Counted from the first letter of the stretch, positions 28,020 to 38,431 are shown. The stretch is DNA of 64,000 nt from Coleofasciculus sp. LEGE 07092 (GCF_015207375.1 NZ_JADEWY010000007.1:19065-83064); one strand, 5' to 3'. The notes: generated by a model not told the origin, from the sequence alone. Numbers and translations are program-made.

Positions 28020-28222
28020 TATTGCTTCACTGTAATACAAATACTGATGATTTAGAACACTTTAATGCTGATTCAGAAAAAGCGATCGCGCAAATTTCAG
28101 AAGGTGTCTCACAACTCCATCGCTGAACACCCATGTAGTCATCCTCAAGTGAATGGCACTAACTTAAGGGATAAGAAGAAAATTGTCTACAGTGAAACTA
28201 GATCTGCGGTATAAATGCTCCT

Positions 28223-29017
28223 ATGACTTCTACTGCCAACCCAGCATCCCTCACTACAGCCCTACCTGACCATACCCAGTTACCAGAATCCGATGGTACT
28301 TTTGTGAAAAATTTCCAGGAGCATCCGCAAAGCATTCTCTTAACAGACTCAATTGAATCCCTACTGCAACAGCGTCACCCTGATAGGCAATATTGTATTG
28401 GTCAAGATTGCGGGATTTACTGGCGTTTTACTGATCCACCAGAACGGGGAGCAGAAGCACCTGATTGGTTTTATGTACCCAATGTACCGCCCACTCTTAA
28501 TGGTCAAATTCGCCGTTCTTATGTATTGTGGCAAGAGTTGATTCCACCTTTCATTGTCATAGAGTTTGCTTCAGGAGACGGTTCGGAGGAACGAGACAAA
28601 ACCCCTCTATCTCTAACTAACCGAGAAACACAACAGAAGCCAGGTAAATTTTGGATTTATGAACAAGTCATTCGTCCAGCCTATTACGGAATTTACGAAG
28701 TTAGTCGCCCTAGTGTTGAGGTGTATTGCTTAGTGGCAGGTCAGTATCAGTTACTAACAGCAAATGAGAGGGGTCATTATCCTATTTCACCCTTGGGGGT
28801 TGAGTTAGGAATTTGGCAAGGTCGATATCAGAATTCAGAACTTCCTTGGTTACGCTGGTGGGATGAGCAAGGGAATTTATTGTTAACAGGTCATGAACAA
28901 GCCGAACTGGAACGCCACCGAGCAGAACAAGCTGAATCGCAGTTAGAGCAGGAACGTCAAAGAGCAGAACGGTTGGCAGCCCAGTTGCGAGCAGCAGGAA
29001 TTGAACCGGAGGCGTGA
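28223..29017 (+). CDS. Uma2 family endonuclease-like protein (DUF820)
   Basis: A 264-residue protein with a PD-(D/E)XK-type Uma2 domain. APDWFYVPNVPP and PPFIVIEFASGDGSEERDKT mark the conserved acidic strands. A C-terminal coiled coil follows from about residue 230 (EQAELERHRAEQAESQLEQE onward). Uma2 genes are highly multicopy in cyanobacteria and their role is unknown. At least three other copies or remnants are in this window (47548, 48132 and 52638). Confidence 0.85.
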   Translation: MTSTANPASLTTALPDHTQLPESDGTFVKNFQEHPQSILLTDSIESLLQQRHPDRQYCIGQDCGIYWRFTDPPERGAEAPDWFYVPNVPPTLNGQIRRSYVLWQELIPPFIVIEFASGDGSEERDKTPLSLTNRETQQKPGKFWIYEQVIRPAYYGIYEVSRPSVEVYCLVAGQYQLLTANERGHYPISPLGVELGIWQGRYQNSELPWLRWWDEQGNLLLTGHEQAELERHRAEQAESQLEQERQRAERLAAQLRAAGIEPEA

Positions 29018-29051
29018 GCGTCGCCTTAACGTTACTATTGACTCATTCTGT

Positions 29052-29846
29052 CTACGGATTATTGGGAATCCGCTCGATTTGAGCATATCCACTGAAGATG
29101 AGCTTTTTCCCCTGAGTTTCCAAGCGATTGATCCGCATCGTCACGCCATCTAGGTTGAAGCGATCTAAATCCACCATATTATTCAAAATCTCATCCAGTG
29201 CGGTACTCAAGGTTTGAGAAATCTCGCGCAATGACTCCGGTATATCATCGGGTTCAAACTGGGAATCCTTAAAGAGAATACGACGCCGCCGCTCAACTGC
29301 CAGGGTTGATGTCATGCTAATCGGCACTAACTCCCGATTGGGCAGGTTAACTTTGGCAAAAAGCTTGATGCGGTTGTTGGGTTGCAACTGTAGGTGTACG
29401 TCTGTGAAGGAAATGGGGTTGCCTTCGGAAAGTTCGCTCAAAGCGGGAATAGACAGGTTTTCTAAGCGCTTCCTCACCAGTTCCGCTTTGAAAGATTGAT
29501 TGATATCCGCTTCTGTTAACACAACTTGGGCAACGGCTTGAGTGGGTTGCTTAAGACTAATCTTACCCTTGAGTACCGAGCTAAAGTCCAGTGAAACTGC
29601 GTCGGTTTCAAAGGACATCTCCTCACTCCGGAAATCCCGGCGAATGACCAAGCCACGACCGCTCATCTTGAAGCTATCAATGCTACCTTGTAATAACTTA
29701 CTGGAAGGGTAGCATCGTACCGAGACATCGATAGACTCGCTCCGAGTAAAGAGGTGGCGAATTGTGTTGCTGGCAACGGTATTGAGCATTTGCTCACCCC
29801 AGTCAGTGCCAGATTGATTGGTTGTACCAAGAAAGCCACCGAGCAT
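29052..29846 (-). CDS. DUF2993 (LmeA-like) family protein
   Basis: A 264-residue protein common to cyanobacteria. The pattern VASNTIRHLFTRSESIDVSV, then GSIDSFKMSGRGLVIRRDFR, then FETDAVSLDF matches DUF2993. This family is related to the mycobacterial LmeA phospholipid-binding protein. Lipid binding at the membrane is the best guess. No clear signal peptide is seen in the chosen frame. The gene is divergent from the TPS-CHAT gene, and the roughly 290-bp spacer carries an inverted repeat (30073-30111). Confidence 0.75.
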   Translation of the reverse strand: MLGGFLGTTNQSGTDWGEQMLNTVASNTIRHLFTRSESIDVSVRCYPSSKLLQGSIDSFKMSGRGLVIRRDFRSEEMSFETDAVSLDFSSVLKGKISLKQPTQAVAQVVLTEADINQSFKAELVRKRLENLSIPALSELSEGNPISFTDVHLQLQPNNRIKLFAKVNLPNRELVPISMTSTLAVERRRRILFKDSQFEPDDIPESLREISQTLSTALDEILNNMVDLDRFNLDGVTMRINRLETQGKKLIFSGYAQIERIPNNP

Positions 29847-30134
29847 ATCCTTTGCAGATCCACAAGAGTCCTCTCTATCTTTGTAACAAAATGTGAATAA
29901 CTCGGCAATCCACCTCTAGACTTACCAAGAGGAATAAAATAGCGTGGAAATAGCTTGCCGCAACGGATTCGCGTTTCTCACTTGACCTCGGGAACAAAAT
30001 TTCTGAGTTCAACTATCAGTTTTACTAAAGTGAAGCGTGCATCGTCTCTACCATCAGGAATGTCTAAATTCTGGCTCTCTCCTAGGGAATTCTCTAGAGG
30101 AAGAGAGAGCCTCAGCATTCCCCAATCGTTAAAT

Positions 30135-33100
30135 ATGCCAAAACTAATGAACCAGGTCACTACCTCACCTAATCGTGGGTACTCTCTCAGGAAGGTGATT
30201 CAGAGAGTCTTGACGCCAACTCAAAAGCTCCTGACAGCTTGCTTGTTACCGCTTGCCGCCTGTTTTTTGCCTTCGATTGCCGCGTCTCAATCAATAAGCT
30301 CAGATAATAGCACAGATACGGTTATTAATCAAAGTAGCCCTTCAATTTACGATATTAGCGGCGGCAAACTCAGTGAAAATGGGGCAAATTTATTCCACAG
30401 CTTCAGTCAGTTTGGATTGAGTGCTGGTGAAATTGCTAATTTTCTTTCTGATCCGTCCATTCAGAATATTTTAGGGCGAGTTACCGGAGGCAACTCCTCG
30501 CTGATTAACGGTTTGATTCAAGTTACAGGGGGTACGTCTAACTTATTCCTGATGAATCCCGCCGGAATTATCTTGGGTGCTAATGCTCAACTCAATGTTT
30601 CCGGTGACTTTACCGCCACCACCGCCAGCCGTATAGGTTTTGGCAACGATAGCTGGTTCAACGCCTTCGGAGCTAATGACTATGCCGCCTTAGTCGGAAA
30701 TCCCAGTTTATTTGATTTTGGGATATCTGGAACCCCTGGCGCGATCGCCAATGCGGGTAATTTAACCGTTGCAGATGGGCAGACTCTAACCTTACTCGGC
30801 GGTACGGTAGTGAATAGCGGTCAGCTAACTGCACCAGGGGGCAATATTAACATTGTCGCCGTGCCAGGAGAAAATTTAGTCCGCATTTCTCAAACGGGTC
30901 ATATACTCACTTTAGAAATTCAACCCAGTCAAGCTCTTACCTCTGGGTTCAATCCCCTCTCTCTACCCGAATTACTAACCGGTTCGCCTGAGTTGCAAAC
31001 CGCAACCGGATTGGCAGTTAACCCAACAACGGGTGAAGCGATTCTCTCGAGTTCGGGTTTAACCGTACCGAATTCAGCCGGTACAGTGTTGGCATCTGGC
31101 ACCCTGGATGCTTCAGTCACCTCGTCCTCTCAACTAGGCGGCGGCGTCCAGATTTTAGGCTATTCCGTTGGTTTTTGGGGTGATATCTTAGCTAGAGGGG
31201 GTCTTAGTGGTGGTTTTGTACAGGTTTTAGGAATTGACAATCTAACCTTTGAGGGCAAAGTAGACACATCGGCAGCAAACGGGAATAATGGTGAGCTATT
31301 AATCAACGCGGCAAATTTAACCCTGATTGATGCCCCAACCCTAACTAGCACACTCAATTCTGACGAATCGCCATCACCCTTTAACCCAAACCGTCCGAGT
31401 AACACCCTAGCTTGGGGAGAACTTGCCGATTTAGCCCTCAAAAATAATTTGGTTGTGCAAGGGCGGGGGGAAATTGCGATCGCAGATATCATGGGTAATA
31501 CACCAGGTGTAACTCAGAACAATCTGGCAACCTTGGGTTCAAATGCAGGTAATCTAACAATTCGCTCTACAGAAGGTTCGATTACGTTTCAAGATATCAA
31601 CGACACCCTGCAAAGCTTTGGCAGTGCCATTACCCTAGAGGCATTTGACAGTATAACTGCCGGAAATTTTCTCACCGGAGGCGGCACAGTCACGCTGAAT
31701 GCTCAAACAGGCAGTCTGAGTGCAGGCGAGATTAATACCCGTTCGACCGATGGAGATGGCGGTAAGGTGTTATTAAATGCGGAGCAGGATATCACCCTGG
31801 GTTCAATTAATACCCAAAGCCTGGGGAATGGGCTTGGGGGTTCGATGGATATTAACGCGGGCAGATTTTTTAGCGCAACCGATACCTTTAGCGATCGCAA
31901 CAGTAACACAACTAGTCTTTCCAGTGCAGGCGGGGCTGGTGGGGGTTCCATCCTCATCCGACATGGAGTTAACTATCCCGGCACGGCTTTTACCGTGGGG
32001 CAACAGTTTGATGGGGTAAATGGTACGGCGGGGACAATTTCCACAGGGAATGATAACCAAATTTCTTCGGGAGTCTATCTAGGTTCCTACAGCCAGGGAA
32101 CTCCTCCCAGGGATATCCAAATTATTACTTCTGAAAATGAGCCATTCCTACAGGACAATCCCTTACCCCAAGAAATCCTGCCTTCACTCCTACAGAAAAC
32201 TATCCCCTTCACTACGGATACGTCAGCCTCAGACAGTCCGCTCCAATCCCAAAGCGATATCGTATTTCAGCAACTTGAAGAGCATTTCACCCGCCAGTTC
32301 GAGCAATACCTTGGCAGTGGGATTGAACCAACCAACGTTACTCTCAGCGAAGCTCAAGATACTCTAGAGCAAATAGAAACGGAAACCGGCGTTAAACCTG
32401 CCCTAATCTACGCTATTTTCATACCCGCTACCCTCAGTTTAGAGGCAATCGATGGAACTCAACCCAAGCTAGATAGCGACCAACTAGAACTAGTAGCGAT
32501 TACAGCACAAGGGCAACCGATTCGCAAGCGCTTGGAAGGAGTAACCCGCCAAGACGTTCTCAAGGTTGCTCAACAGTTTCGGGCAACGATTACAAATCCC
32601 AATAATCGTCGCGGTTATCTTTCTCCGGGCAAACAGCTATATGATTGGCTCGTTGCTCCCCTAGAAGCTGATTTACAAGAGCAGGGAATTAAGAACCTAA
32701 GCTTTATTTTAGATAACGGCTTGCGATCAATACCCCTTGCCGCTCTTCACAATAGTCAAGAGTTTTTGATCGAACGCTATAGCATCAGTTTAATGCCCAG
32801 TCTCAGATTCACCGATACTCGCTACCAAGATATCCGCTACTCTCAAGTTTTGGCGATGGGAGCCGAAACATTTGCGGATCAAAACCCCCTACCCGCAGTT
32901 CCCCTTGAATTATCTCTGATCACAAGTCAGCTCTGGCAAGGGAAATCATTCCTCAACGATGCCTTTACCCTAAACAATCTCAAAACCCAGCGGCAGCAAA
33001 CTCCATTTGGGATTATTCACCTGGCAACCCACGCTGACTTTGAACCTGGAACGCCGGAAAACACTTACATTCAACTGTCCAACGGCAAGCTGCGATTGAA

Positions 33101-33506
33101 GCAACTTCGCGAACTGGGTTGGAGTAATCCCCCCGTAGAGCTGTTGGTACTGAGTGCCTGTCGGACAGCGCTGGGAGATGAACAGGTGGAGTTGGGCTTT
33201 GGGGGGTTGGCAGTACAGGCAGGTGTTAAGTCCGCCTTAGCCAGTTTGTGGTATGTCAGTGATCAAGCCACCTTGGGACTGATGACTGAATTTTATCAGC
33301 AACTCAAGCAAACCTCTATTAAGACAGAGGCACTCAGACAGGCGCAGTTAGCTATGTTGAAGGGAGAGGTACGCCTGGAATCGGGGTATTTGTACAATAC
33401 TCAAGGGAACGTAGTATTGCCGTCAGCTTTAGCTGAACTGGGAAACCAATCATTGAAGCATCCTTACTACTGGGCAGCGTTTACCATGATTGGCAACCCT
33501 TGGTAA
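30135..33506 (+). CDS. TPS (haemagglutinin) domain - CHAT protease fusion
   Basis: About 1123 residues. An N-terminal signal (LLTACLLPLAACFLPSIAAS) leads into a complete TPS domain (INQSSPSIYDISGG to SNLFLMNPAGI), a shorter beta-helical stretch (to about 700) and a C-terminal CHAT domain. In the CHAT domain the caspase-like dyad is visible: His in IIHLATHADF and Cys in LVLSACRTALGD. GGLAVQAGVKSALASLWYVS is also conserved. The TPS domain suggests export by a TpsB/Omp85 partner, placing a caspase-like protease outside the cytoplasm. I chose ATG 30135. The frame is open from a TTG at 29955 and an ATG at 30060, but that part is not signal-like. Confidence 0.82.
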   Translation: MPKLMNQVTTSPNRGYSLRKVIQRVLTPTQKLLTACLLPLAACFLPSIAASQSISSDNSTDTVINQSSPSIYDISGGKLSENGANLFHSFSQFGLSAGEIANFLSDPSIQNILGRVTGGNSSLINGLIQVTGGTSNLFLMNPAGIILGANAQLNVSGDFTATTASRIGFGNDSWFNAFGANDYAALVGNPSLFDFGISGTPGAIANAGNLTVADGQTLTLLGGTVVNSGQLTAPGGNINIVAVPGENLVRISQTGHILTLEIQPSQALTSGFNPLSLPELLTGSPELQTATGLAVNPTTGEAILSSSGLTVPNSAGTVLASGTLDASVTSSSQLGGGVQILGYSVGFWGDILARGGLSGGFVQVLGIDNLTFEGKVDTSAANGNNGELLINAANLTLIDAPTLTSTLNSDESPSPFNPNRPSNTLAWGELADLALKNNLVVQGRGEIAIADIMGNTPGVTQNNLATLGSNAGNLTIRSTEGSITFQDINDTLQSFGSAITLEAFDSITAGNFLTGGGTVTLNAQTGSLSAGEINTRSTDGDGGKVLLNAEQDITLGSINTQSLGNGLGGSMDINAGRFFSATDTFSDRNSNTTSLSSAGGAGGGSILIRHGVNYPGTAFTVGQQFDGVNGTAGTISTGNDNQISSGVYLGSYSQGTPPRDIQIITSENEPFLQDNPLPQEILPSLLQKTIPFTTDTSASDSPLQSQSDIVFQQLEEHFTRQFEQYLGSGIEPTNVTLSEAQDTLEQIETETGVKPALIYAIFIPATLSLEAIDGTQPKLDSDQLELVAITAQGQPIRKRLEGVTRQDVLKVAQQFRATITNPNNRRGYLSPGKQLYDWLVAPLEADLQEQGIKNLSFILDNGLRSIPLAALHNSQEFLIERYSISLMPSLRFTDTRYQDIRYSQVLAMGAETFADQNPLPAVPLELSLITSQLWQGKSFLNDAFTLNNLKTQRQQTPFGIIHLATHADFEPGTPENTYIQLSNGKLRLKQLRELGWSNPPVELLVLSACRTALGDEQVELGFGGLAVQAGVKSALASLWYVSDQATLGLMTEFYQQLKQTSIKTEALRQAQLAMLKGEVRLESGYLYNTQGNVVLPSALAELGNQSLKHPYYWAAFTMIGNPW

Positions 33507-33595
33507 ACTCAACTTCTTCTTGGGAAGTGAGAAAGAAAACCCGCCTGTATAGGAGAATAAGGCAGTAGCCAGACCAACCAATTTATGAGGTTACT

Positions 33596-34351
33596 GTGAC
33601 AGCATTTTTATTGGTGACAGACTTAGATAATACCCTGGTAGGTGATGACGAAGCGATGAGCGTACTCAATCAGCGGTTGAGTCAGCATCGCCAAGAACAC
33701 GGGACAAAGATAGTTTACTCGACTGGGCGATCGCCTGCCCTCTATCGACAACTGACTACCGAAAAGTCTCTCTTACAACCCGATGCCCTCGTTACCTCAG
33801 TCGGGACGGAAATTTGCTTTAATCCTGTTGAGGAAGTCTTTGACTCAAATTGGGCGCAAATGCTCTCTAATGGCTGGAACCGAGAAGAAGTCGTCGCTAC
33901 TGCTGCCCATTATGCCGATCTCACTCCCCAACCCGAATCCGAACAGCGTCCTTTCAAAGTCAGCTATTTCCTCGGCGAACAAATCGCGACAGAAGTGCTG
34001 CCCCGCTTGGAATCGGCTTTAAAAGAGAAGGGTTTAGATGTCAAGTTAGTTTACAGTGGCAGTCAAGACTTAGACATTCTGCCTCGCCAAGGCGATAAGG
34101 GTTTGGCAGTTCAGTTTCTACGGCAAAAGTGGGGTATTGATGCCGCACAAACCGTAGTATGCGGTGATTCTGGCAATGATATTGCTTTGTTTAGTGTCGG
34201 AGAGGAACGAGGCATCATTGTTGGCAACGCTAAAGCAGAACTTTGCCAGTGGTACAACTCTCACAAAACGGATAACCATTACCTAGCTCAGGCACACTGT
34301 GCTGGTGGTATTCTAGAAGGCTTGCACCATTTTGGTTTTCTTGGTAATTAG
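33596..34351 (+). CDS. spp: Sucrose-phosphate phosphatase
   Basis: A 251-residue HAD-superfamily enzyme that removes phosphate from sucrose-6-phosphate, the last step of sucrose synthesis (compatible solute). Catalytic aspartates D9 and D11 lie in TDLDNTLVGDD. The C2-type cap (YADLTPQPESEQRPFKVSYF) is typical of SPP, and VCGDSGNDIALF is motif IV. The start is GTG with GAGG six bases upstream. No sucrose-phosphate synthase gene is adjacent. Confidence 0.93.
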   Translation: MTAFLLVTDLDNTLVGDDEAMSVLNQRLSQHRQEHGTKIVYSTGRSPALYRQLTTEKSLLQPDALVTSVGTEICFNPVEEVFDSNWAQMLSNGWNREEVVATAAHYADLTPQPESEQRPFKVSYFLGEQIATEVLPRLESALKEKGLDVKLVYSGSQDLDILPRQGDKGLAVQFLRQKWGIDAAQTVVCGDSGNDIALFSVGEERGIIVGNAKAELCQWYNSHKTDNHYLAQAHCAGGILEGLHHFGFLGN

Positions 34352-34355
34352 CGAT

Positions 34356-34460
34356 TATAGCGGTTCTCAGTTGCATGGAATACAGCGGGTTTCAGAAGAC
34401 ACCAGACAGGAGTCAGAAGTATAGATGAGTGTATTCCACTCAGCGGAGAACCGCGATATA
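34356..34460. mobile_element. MITE-like element, TATAGCGGTTCTC ends
   Basis: The left end TATAGCGGTTCTC...GGAATACA and the right end TGTATTCC...GAGAACCGCGATATA form imperfect 29-31 bp terminal inverted repeats around about 45 bp. It lies between spp and ruvA, has no coding capacity and resembles a TA-targeting non-autonomous element. Confidence 0.55.
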
Positions 34461-34530
34461 AAAGATAACTATCATCAGTTAGATTCGCTACATTCATCCG
34501 TTGCCACCAATGACCCAGGATTAATGAATA

Positions 34531-35163
34531 ATGATTGGTTATCTTAAAGGCACAGTTGCTAACATTCACAAAAGCAGTGGCAATCGGGTTACTTTGATTC
34601 TGGACGTTAACCAGATTGGGTATGAAGTACAAATTCCCCGTCGCTTATCCCAGGAACTTCAGCTAAATTCAGAAAAAATAGTACAAATTTTTACCCACCT
34701 GCAAACTCGAGAAGACCAACAAGTATTATACGGCTTTGCCTCGGCTGCTGAACGGGATTTGTTTCGGCAGTTGGTGAGTGTGAGTGGAATTGGCACCCAA
34801 TTAGCGATCGCACTCATCGACACCCTTGGGCTGCAAAACTTAGTGCAAGCAATTGTTACAGGTAATATCCGCGCCTTATCCAAAACTCCTGGTGTTGGCA
34901 CTAAAACCGCTGAACGCATTGCCCTAGAACTGAAAACAAAGCTGGCAGAATGGCGGCAGCTTGCTGGAGTTGGCACCCCCGCTTCCTCAAAAAGTCCAGC
35001 CCCAGCCATTTTAGAAGATGTAGAAATGACCCTACTAGCTTTGGGGTATGAAAATCAAGAAATTACCCAAGCGCTAGACGCCATTAGCCAGGATGAACTG
35101 CTGGCGAAGAACAGGAATGCAGAGGAATGGATTAGAAGTGCGATCGCTTGGTTGAGTCAGTAA
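34531..35163 (+). CDS. ruvA: Holliday junction branch migration protein RuvA
   Basis: A 210-residue DNA-binding subunit of the RuvAB branch-migration complex. The N-terminal OB domain (MIGYLKGTVANIHKSSGNRV) is followed by two helix-hairpin-helix motifs (SVSGIGTQLAIALID; TPGVGTKTAERIALELK). A C-terminal RuvB-contacting three-helix domain (VEMTLLALGYENQEITQAL) completes it. Length and order are normal. No ruvB or ruvC is nearby, as usual in cyanobacteria. Confidence 0.96.
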   Translation: MIGYLKGTVANIHKSSGNRVTLILDVNQIGYEVQIPRRLSQELQLNSEKIVQIFTHLQTREDQQVLYGFASAAERDLFRQLVSVSGIGTQLAIALIDTLGLQNLVQAIVTGNIRALSKTPGVGTKTAERIALELKTKLAEWRQLAGVGTPASSKSPAPAILEDVEMTLLALGYENQEITQALDAISQDELLAKNRNAEEWIRSAIAWLSQ

Positions 35164-35229
35164 AACTTATTTACTAGGACTTGTAGCAGTCAATCTAACA
35201 ACTGTTTTAAAAAGTATTTTTCTCCTGAC

Positions 35230-35263
35230 TTGACTCTCCAGCCAACTGGAGGGTCAATAATAA
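35230..35263 (+). promoter_or_regulatory. MerR/CueR-type operator-promoter of the copper operon
   Basis: The -35-like TTGACT (35230-35235) and an AATAAT/TAATAA -10 are 20-22 bp apart, near the 19-20 bp overlong spacer of MerR-controlled promoters. Between them lies the dyad GACTCTCCAG-CCAA-CTGGAGGGTC (one mismatch, 35232-35255). CueR operators have the same layout. It lies 40-70 bp before the CopZ-like gene. No merR-family gene is present in this window. Confidence 0.65.
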
Positions 35264-35301
35264 ACTTAGGTCTAGAGTCTCGATATAAATCATTTAAGGC
35301 T

Positions 35302-35496
35302 ATGACACTACAACTGAAAGTCCCCAAAATTGCTTGTTCTGCTTGTGTCAATACCGTCACCAAAGCCGTTCAGTCAGTAGATCCGGCAGCAACAGTAGCT
35401 GCTGACACGAAAACTAAGATCGTCAGGATTGAAACAAATAAATCTGAAGCGGTAATTAAAGACGCGATCGCCAAAGCTGGCTATCCCGCCGCTTAA
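35302..35496 (+). CDS. Heavy-metal-associated (HMA) copper chaperone, CopZ/Atx1-like
   Basis: A 64-residue protein with a single ferredoxin-like HMA domain. The metal loop is KIACSACV (C-x2-C), and KAGYPAA at the end closes the fold. It should carry Cu(I) to the ATPase encoded next. The second ATG of the open frame (35302) gives the standard short chaperone. The upstream 24 residues overlap the operator. It is the first gene of the copper operon, 56 bp before the ATPase. Confidence 0.85.
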   Translation: MTLQLKVPKIACSACVNTVTKAVQSVDPAATVAADTKTKIVRIETNKSEAVIKDAIAKAGYPAA

Positions 35497-35552
35497 GTAT
35501 TTCCTAAATTCAAGGGATAAGAATCTGAACCAATGACTAGTGACTAATAACC

Positions 35553-37811
35553 ATGGATACAATAACACTCAAACTGCGAGGCATGAGCTGTGCCTCTTGC
35601 GCTAGCAATATTGAAGAAGCTATTCGCTCTGTACCAGGAGTAAATGAATGCAACGTTAACTTTGGTGCAGAGCAAGCCAGTGTAAAATATGACCCCCAAA
35701 AGACGAATATAGAAGCAATCCAAAACGCTGTTGAAGAGACAGGCTATTCAGCTTACTCCCTCCAGGAACAAGAAATGATCACTGGAGAAGATGATACTGA
35801 AAAAGCTGCCCGAAAAGCAGAATCCCGCGACCTTTTAATTAAAGTTATTGTCGGAAGTGTAATTAGTGTCATCCTAATTGTGGGTTCTCTACCCATGATG
35901 ACGGGGTTGCAGTTACCCTGGATTCCTGCATGGTTGCATAACTCTTGGTTTCAGTTAATCCTGACAGCACCCGTGCAGTTTTGGTGTGGTTATGGGTTCT
36001 ATATCAATGCTTGGAAAGCCTTTAAACGCCATACCGCAACCATGGATACGCTGATTGCATTGGGTACGAGTGCGGCGTATTTTTACTCGGTGTTTGCCAC
36101 TCTATTTCCTGACTTTTTCATTAATCAAGGTTTGATGCCAGAGGTATACTATGAAACCGCCGCTGTTGTTATTACCTTAATTCTGTTGGGGCGGTTTCTG
36201 GAAAATCGCGCCAAAGGTCAAACATCAGAAGCGATTCGCAAGCTTATCGGTTTACAAGCGAGAGATGCTCGTGTGATTCGAGATGGGCAAGAAATCGATA
36301 TTCCTATCGAAGAAGTCCAAATTGATGATGTAATCTTAGTACGTCCGGGAGAAAAAATTCCCGTTGATGGTGAATTGACAGAAGGCAATTCAACGGTAGA
36401 TGAAGCGATGGTGACGGGGGAAAGTTTACCTGTTGGCAAGCAGCCTGGAGATGAAATAATTGGCGCTACTATTAATAAAACAGGTAGCTTTAAATTCCGG
36501 GCAACGCGAGTTGGTAAGGATACGGTTTTGGCACAAATTGTCCAACTCGTGCAGCAAGCACAAGGTTCTAAAGCGCCCATTCAACGATTAGCTGATCAGG
36601 TGACGGGATGGTTTGTGCCTGTGGTGATTGCTATTGCGATCGCTACTTTTATTATTTGGTTCGATGTTATGGGAAATTTAACCCTGGCACTAATTACTAC
36701 AGTCGGTGTTTTAATCATTGCCTGTCCTTGTGCTTTGGGTTTAGCTACTCCTACTTCGGTAATGGTAGGAACGGGTAAAGGTGCAGAAAATGGTATTCTA
36801 ATTAAAGGTGCAGACAGTTTAGAGCTTGCACATAAAATTAGGACAATTGTTTTAGATAAAACAGGAACTTTGACAGAGGGAAAACCCACAGTTACAGACT
36901 TTATCACCGTACTGGGTACTAGGGACGGTAACGAATTAAAACTTCTGGGTTTGGCAGCCTCTGTAGAACGCAATTCTGAACATCCTTTAGCAGAAGCAGT
37001 GGTTAGATATGCTCAATCTCAAGAAGTTAAATTAACAGATGCTAGCAATTTTGAAGCTATTGCTGGAAGTGGTGTTCAAGGAACTGTCTCAGAGCATTTA
37101 GTGCAAATTGGTACGCAGCGTTGGATGGAGGAACTTGATATTGATATCAATGTTTTCCAAGAGCATAAAAATAGGTGGGAAATAGCAGGAAAAACAGTGA
37201 TTTGGATTGCTGTTGATCGGGAAATTCAGGGGTTGATGGGAATTGCCGATACTCTTAAATCGTCTTCACCTGCTGCGGTTATAACACTGCGGCGGATGGG
37301 TTTGGAGGTGGTGATGCTAACAGGAGATAATCGACCAACCGCAGAAGCGATCGCATCAGAAGCTGGCATTACCCGCGTCTTTGCCGAAGTGCGACCTGAC
37401 CAAAAAGCAGACAAGGTGAAAGAATTGCAGTCAGAAGGCAAAATTGTGGCAATGGTGGGGGATGGGATTAATGATGCGCCTGCCTTGGCACAGGCAGATG
37501 TGGGGATTGCGATTGGGACAGGAACGGATGTGGCGATCGCAGCTTCTGACATCACCCTGATTTCTGGAGACTTGCAGGGTATCGTCACTGCCATTCAACT
37601 CTCCCACGCCACGATGCGAAACATTCGCCAAAATCTCTTCTTTGCCTTCATTTACAACGTTGCTGGAATTCCGATTGCTGCTGGAATTTTGTTTCCTATC
37701 TTTGGCTGGTTACTGAATCCAATTATTGCAGGCGGAGCGATGGCGTTTAGTTCTGTCTCTGTCGTGACTAATGCTCTGCGTTTACGAAATTTCCAGCAAA
37801 AAAACACCTAA
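35553..37811 (+). CDS. Copper-translocating P1B-type ATPase (CopA/PacS type)
   Basis: A 752-residue membrane pump. It has an N-terminal HMA domain with GMSCASC (C13, C16), eight predicted membrane helices, the transmembrane CPC motif (IIACPCALG, about 391-393), the phosphorylation site DKTGT (about 435) and the hinge GDGINDAP (about 636). The CPC, and a single HMA domain like that of PacS/CtaA, indicate Cu(I) or Ag(I). Export or thylakoid delivery cannot be decided from sequence. It is expressed with the chaperone before it and the cupredoxin after it. Confidence 0.93.
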   Translation: MDTITLKLRGMSCASCASNIEEAIRSVPGVNECNVNFGAEQASVKYDPQKTNIEAIQNAVEETGYSAYSLQEQEMITGEDDTEKAARKAESRDLLIKVIVGSVISVILIVGSLPMMTGLQLPWIPAWLHNSWFQLILTAPVQFWCGYGFYINAWKAFKRHTATMDTLIALGTSAAYFYSVFATLFPDFFINQGLMPEVYYETAAVVITLILLGRFLENRAKGQTSEAIRKLIGLQARDARVIRDGQEIDIPIEEVQIDDVILVRPGEKIPVDGELTEGNSTVDEAMVTGESLPVGKQPGDEIIGATINKTGSFKFRATRVGKDTVLAQIVQLVQQAQGSKAPIQRLADQVTGWFVPVVIAIAIATFIIWFDVMGNLTLALITTVGVLIIACPCALGLATPTSVMVGTGKGAENGILIKGADSLELAHKIRTIVLDKTGTLTEGKPTVTDFITVLGTRDGNELKLLGLAASVERNSEHPLAEAVVRYAQSQEVKLTDASNFEAIAGSGVQGTVSEHLVQIGTQRWMEELDIDINVFQEHKNRWEIAGKTVIWIAVDREIQGLMGIADTLKSSSPAAVITLRRMGLEVVMLTGDNRPTAEAIASEAGITRVFAEVRPDQKADKVKELQSEGKIVAMVGDGINDAPALAQADVGIAIGTGTDVAIAASDITLISGDLQGIVTAIQLSHATMRNIRQNLFFAFIYNVAGIPIAAGILFPIFGWLLNPIIAGGAMAFSSVSVVTNALRLRNFQQKNT

Positions 37812-37835
37812 AAATTATTTCAATGGTTTAGCACA

Positions 37836-38360
37836 ATGGTCAACAAAAATAATATTTTGGGAAGTTTAGCGGGTATTGGATTTCTGCTTTCAATTGTCTC
37901 AAATGCCGCAGTGGCTGAGATGCCACTTGAAATGCCAGCATCCTCAACAGAACAAACAAGTCAATTCCGCCGTATCGAGCAACCTTTAGCGTTGAAACTT
38001 GCTGTCACCTTAAGTGGCTTAGGTTTAATTGGACTAGAACTATGGTGGTTTCGTTTCAGTAAAACAAAAGCGGCTCAAGCTGATGTTAATCAAGAAATGC
38101 AGGAGATGACAATTGCAGTAGACGGGGGTTATGAACCGAATCGAGTAGTTGTCAAGGCAGGTAAACCTGTACGGCTCAATTTCTTACGCCGCGACCCCAG
38201 TAGTTGTTTAGAAAAGGTCTTATTACCTGATTTTCATATTGCTAGAGATTTGGAGCTGAATCATACTACCCCAGTTGAATTTACCCCCGAACAACCAGGG
38301 GAATATCAATTTACTTGTGGGATGAATATGTTTCGGGGAGTTGTGGAAGTGGAAAAGTAA
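37836..38360 (+). CDS. Membrane-anchored cupredoxin-domain protein
   Basis: A 174-residue protein with a signal or anchor helix (about 8-27), a second membrane segment (about 54-72) and a C-terminal cupredoxin domain (about 88-174). Likely copper ligands are Cys in PSSCLEKV, His in PDFHIARD and the Cys/Met cluster FTCGMNMF, an atypical, Met-rich site. It follows the ATPase by 24 bp. In this setting it probably receives or supplies copper on the far side of the membrane. Confidence 0.82.
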   Translation: MVNKNNILGSLAGIGFLLSIVSNAAVAEMPLEMPASSTEQTSQFRRIEQPLALKLAVTLSGLGLIGLELWWFRFSKTKAAQADVNQEMQEMTIAVDGGYEPNRVVVKAGKPVRLNFLRRDPSSCLEKVLLPDFHIARDLELNHTTPVEFTPEQPGEYQFTCGMNMFRGVVEVEK

Positions 38361-38431
38361 CAAAAAATAAATATTTTCTGAAACAGAAGTTTTATCCAAA
38401 CGAGCTTAACTGGAAATTTCGGAATAATAAT

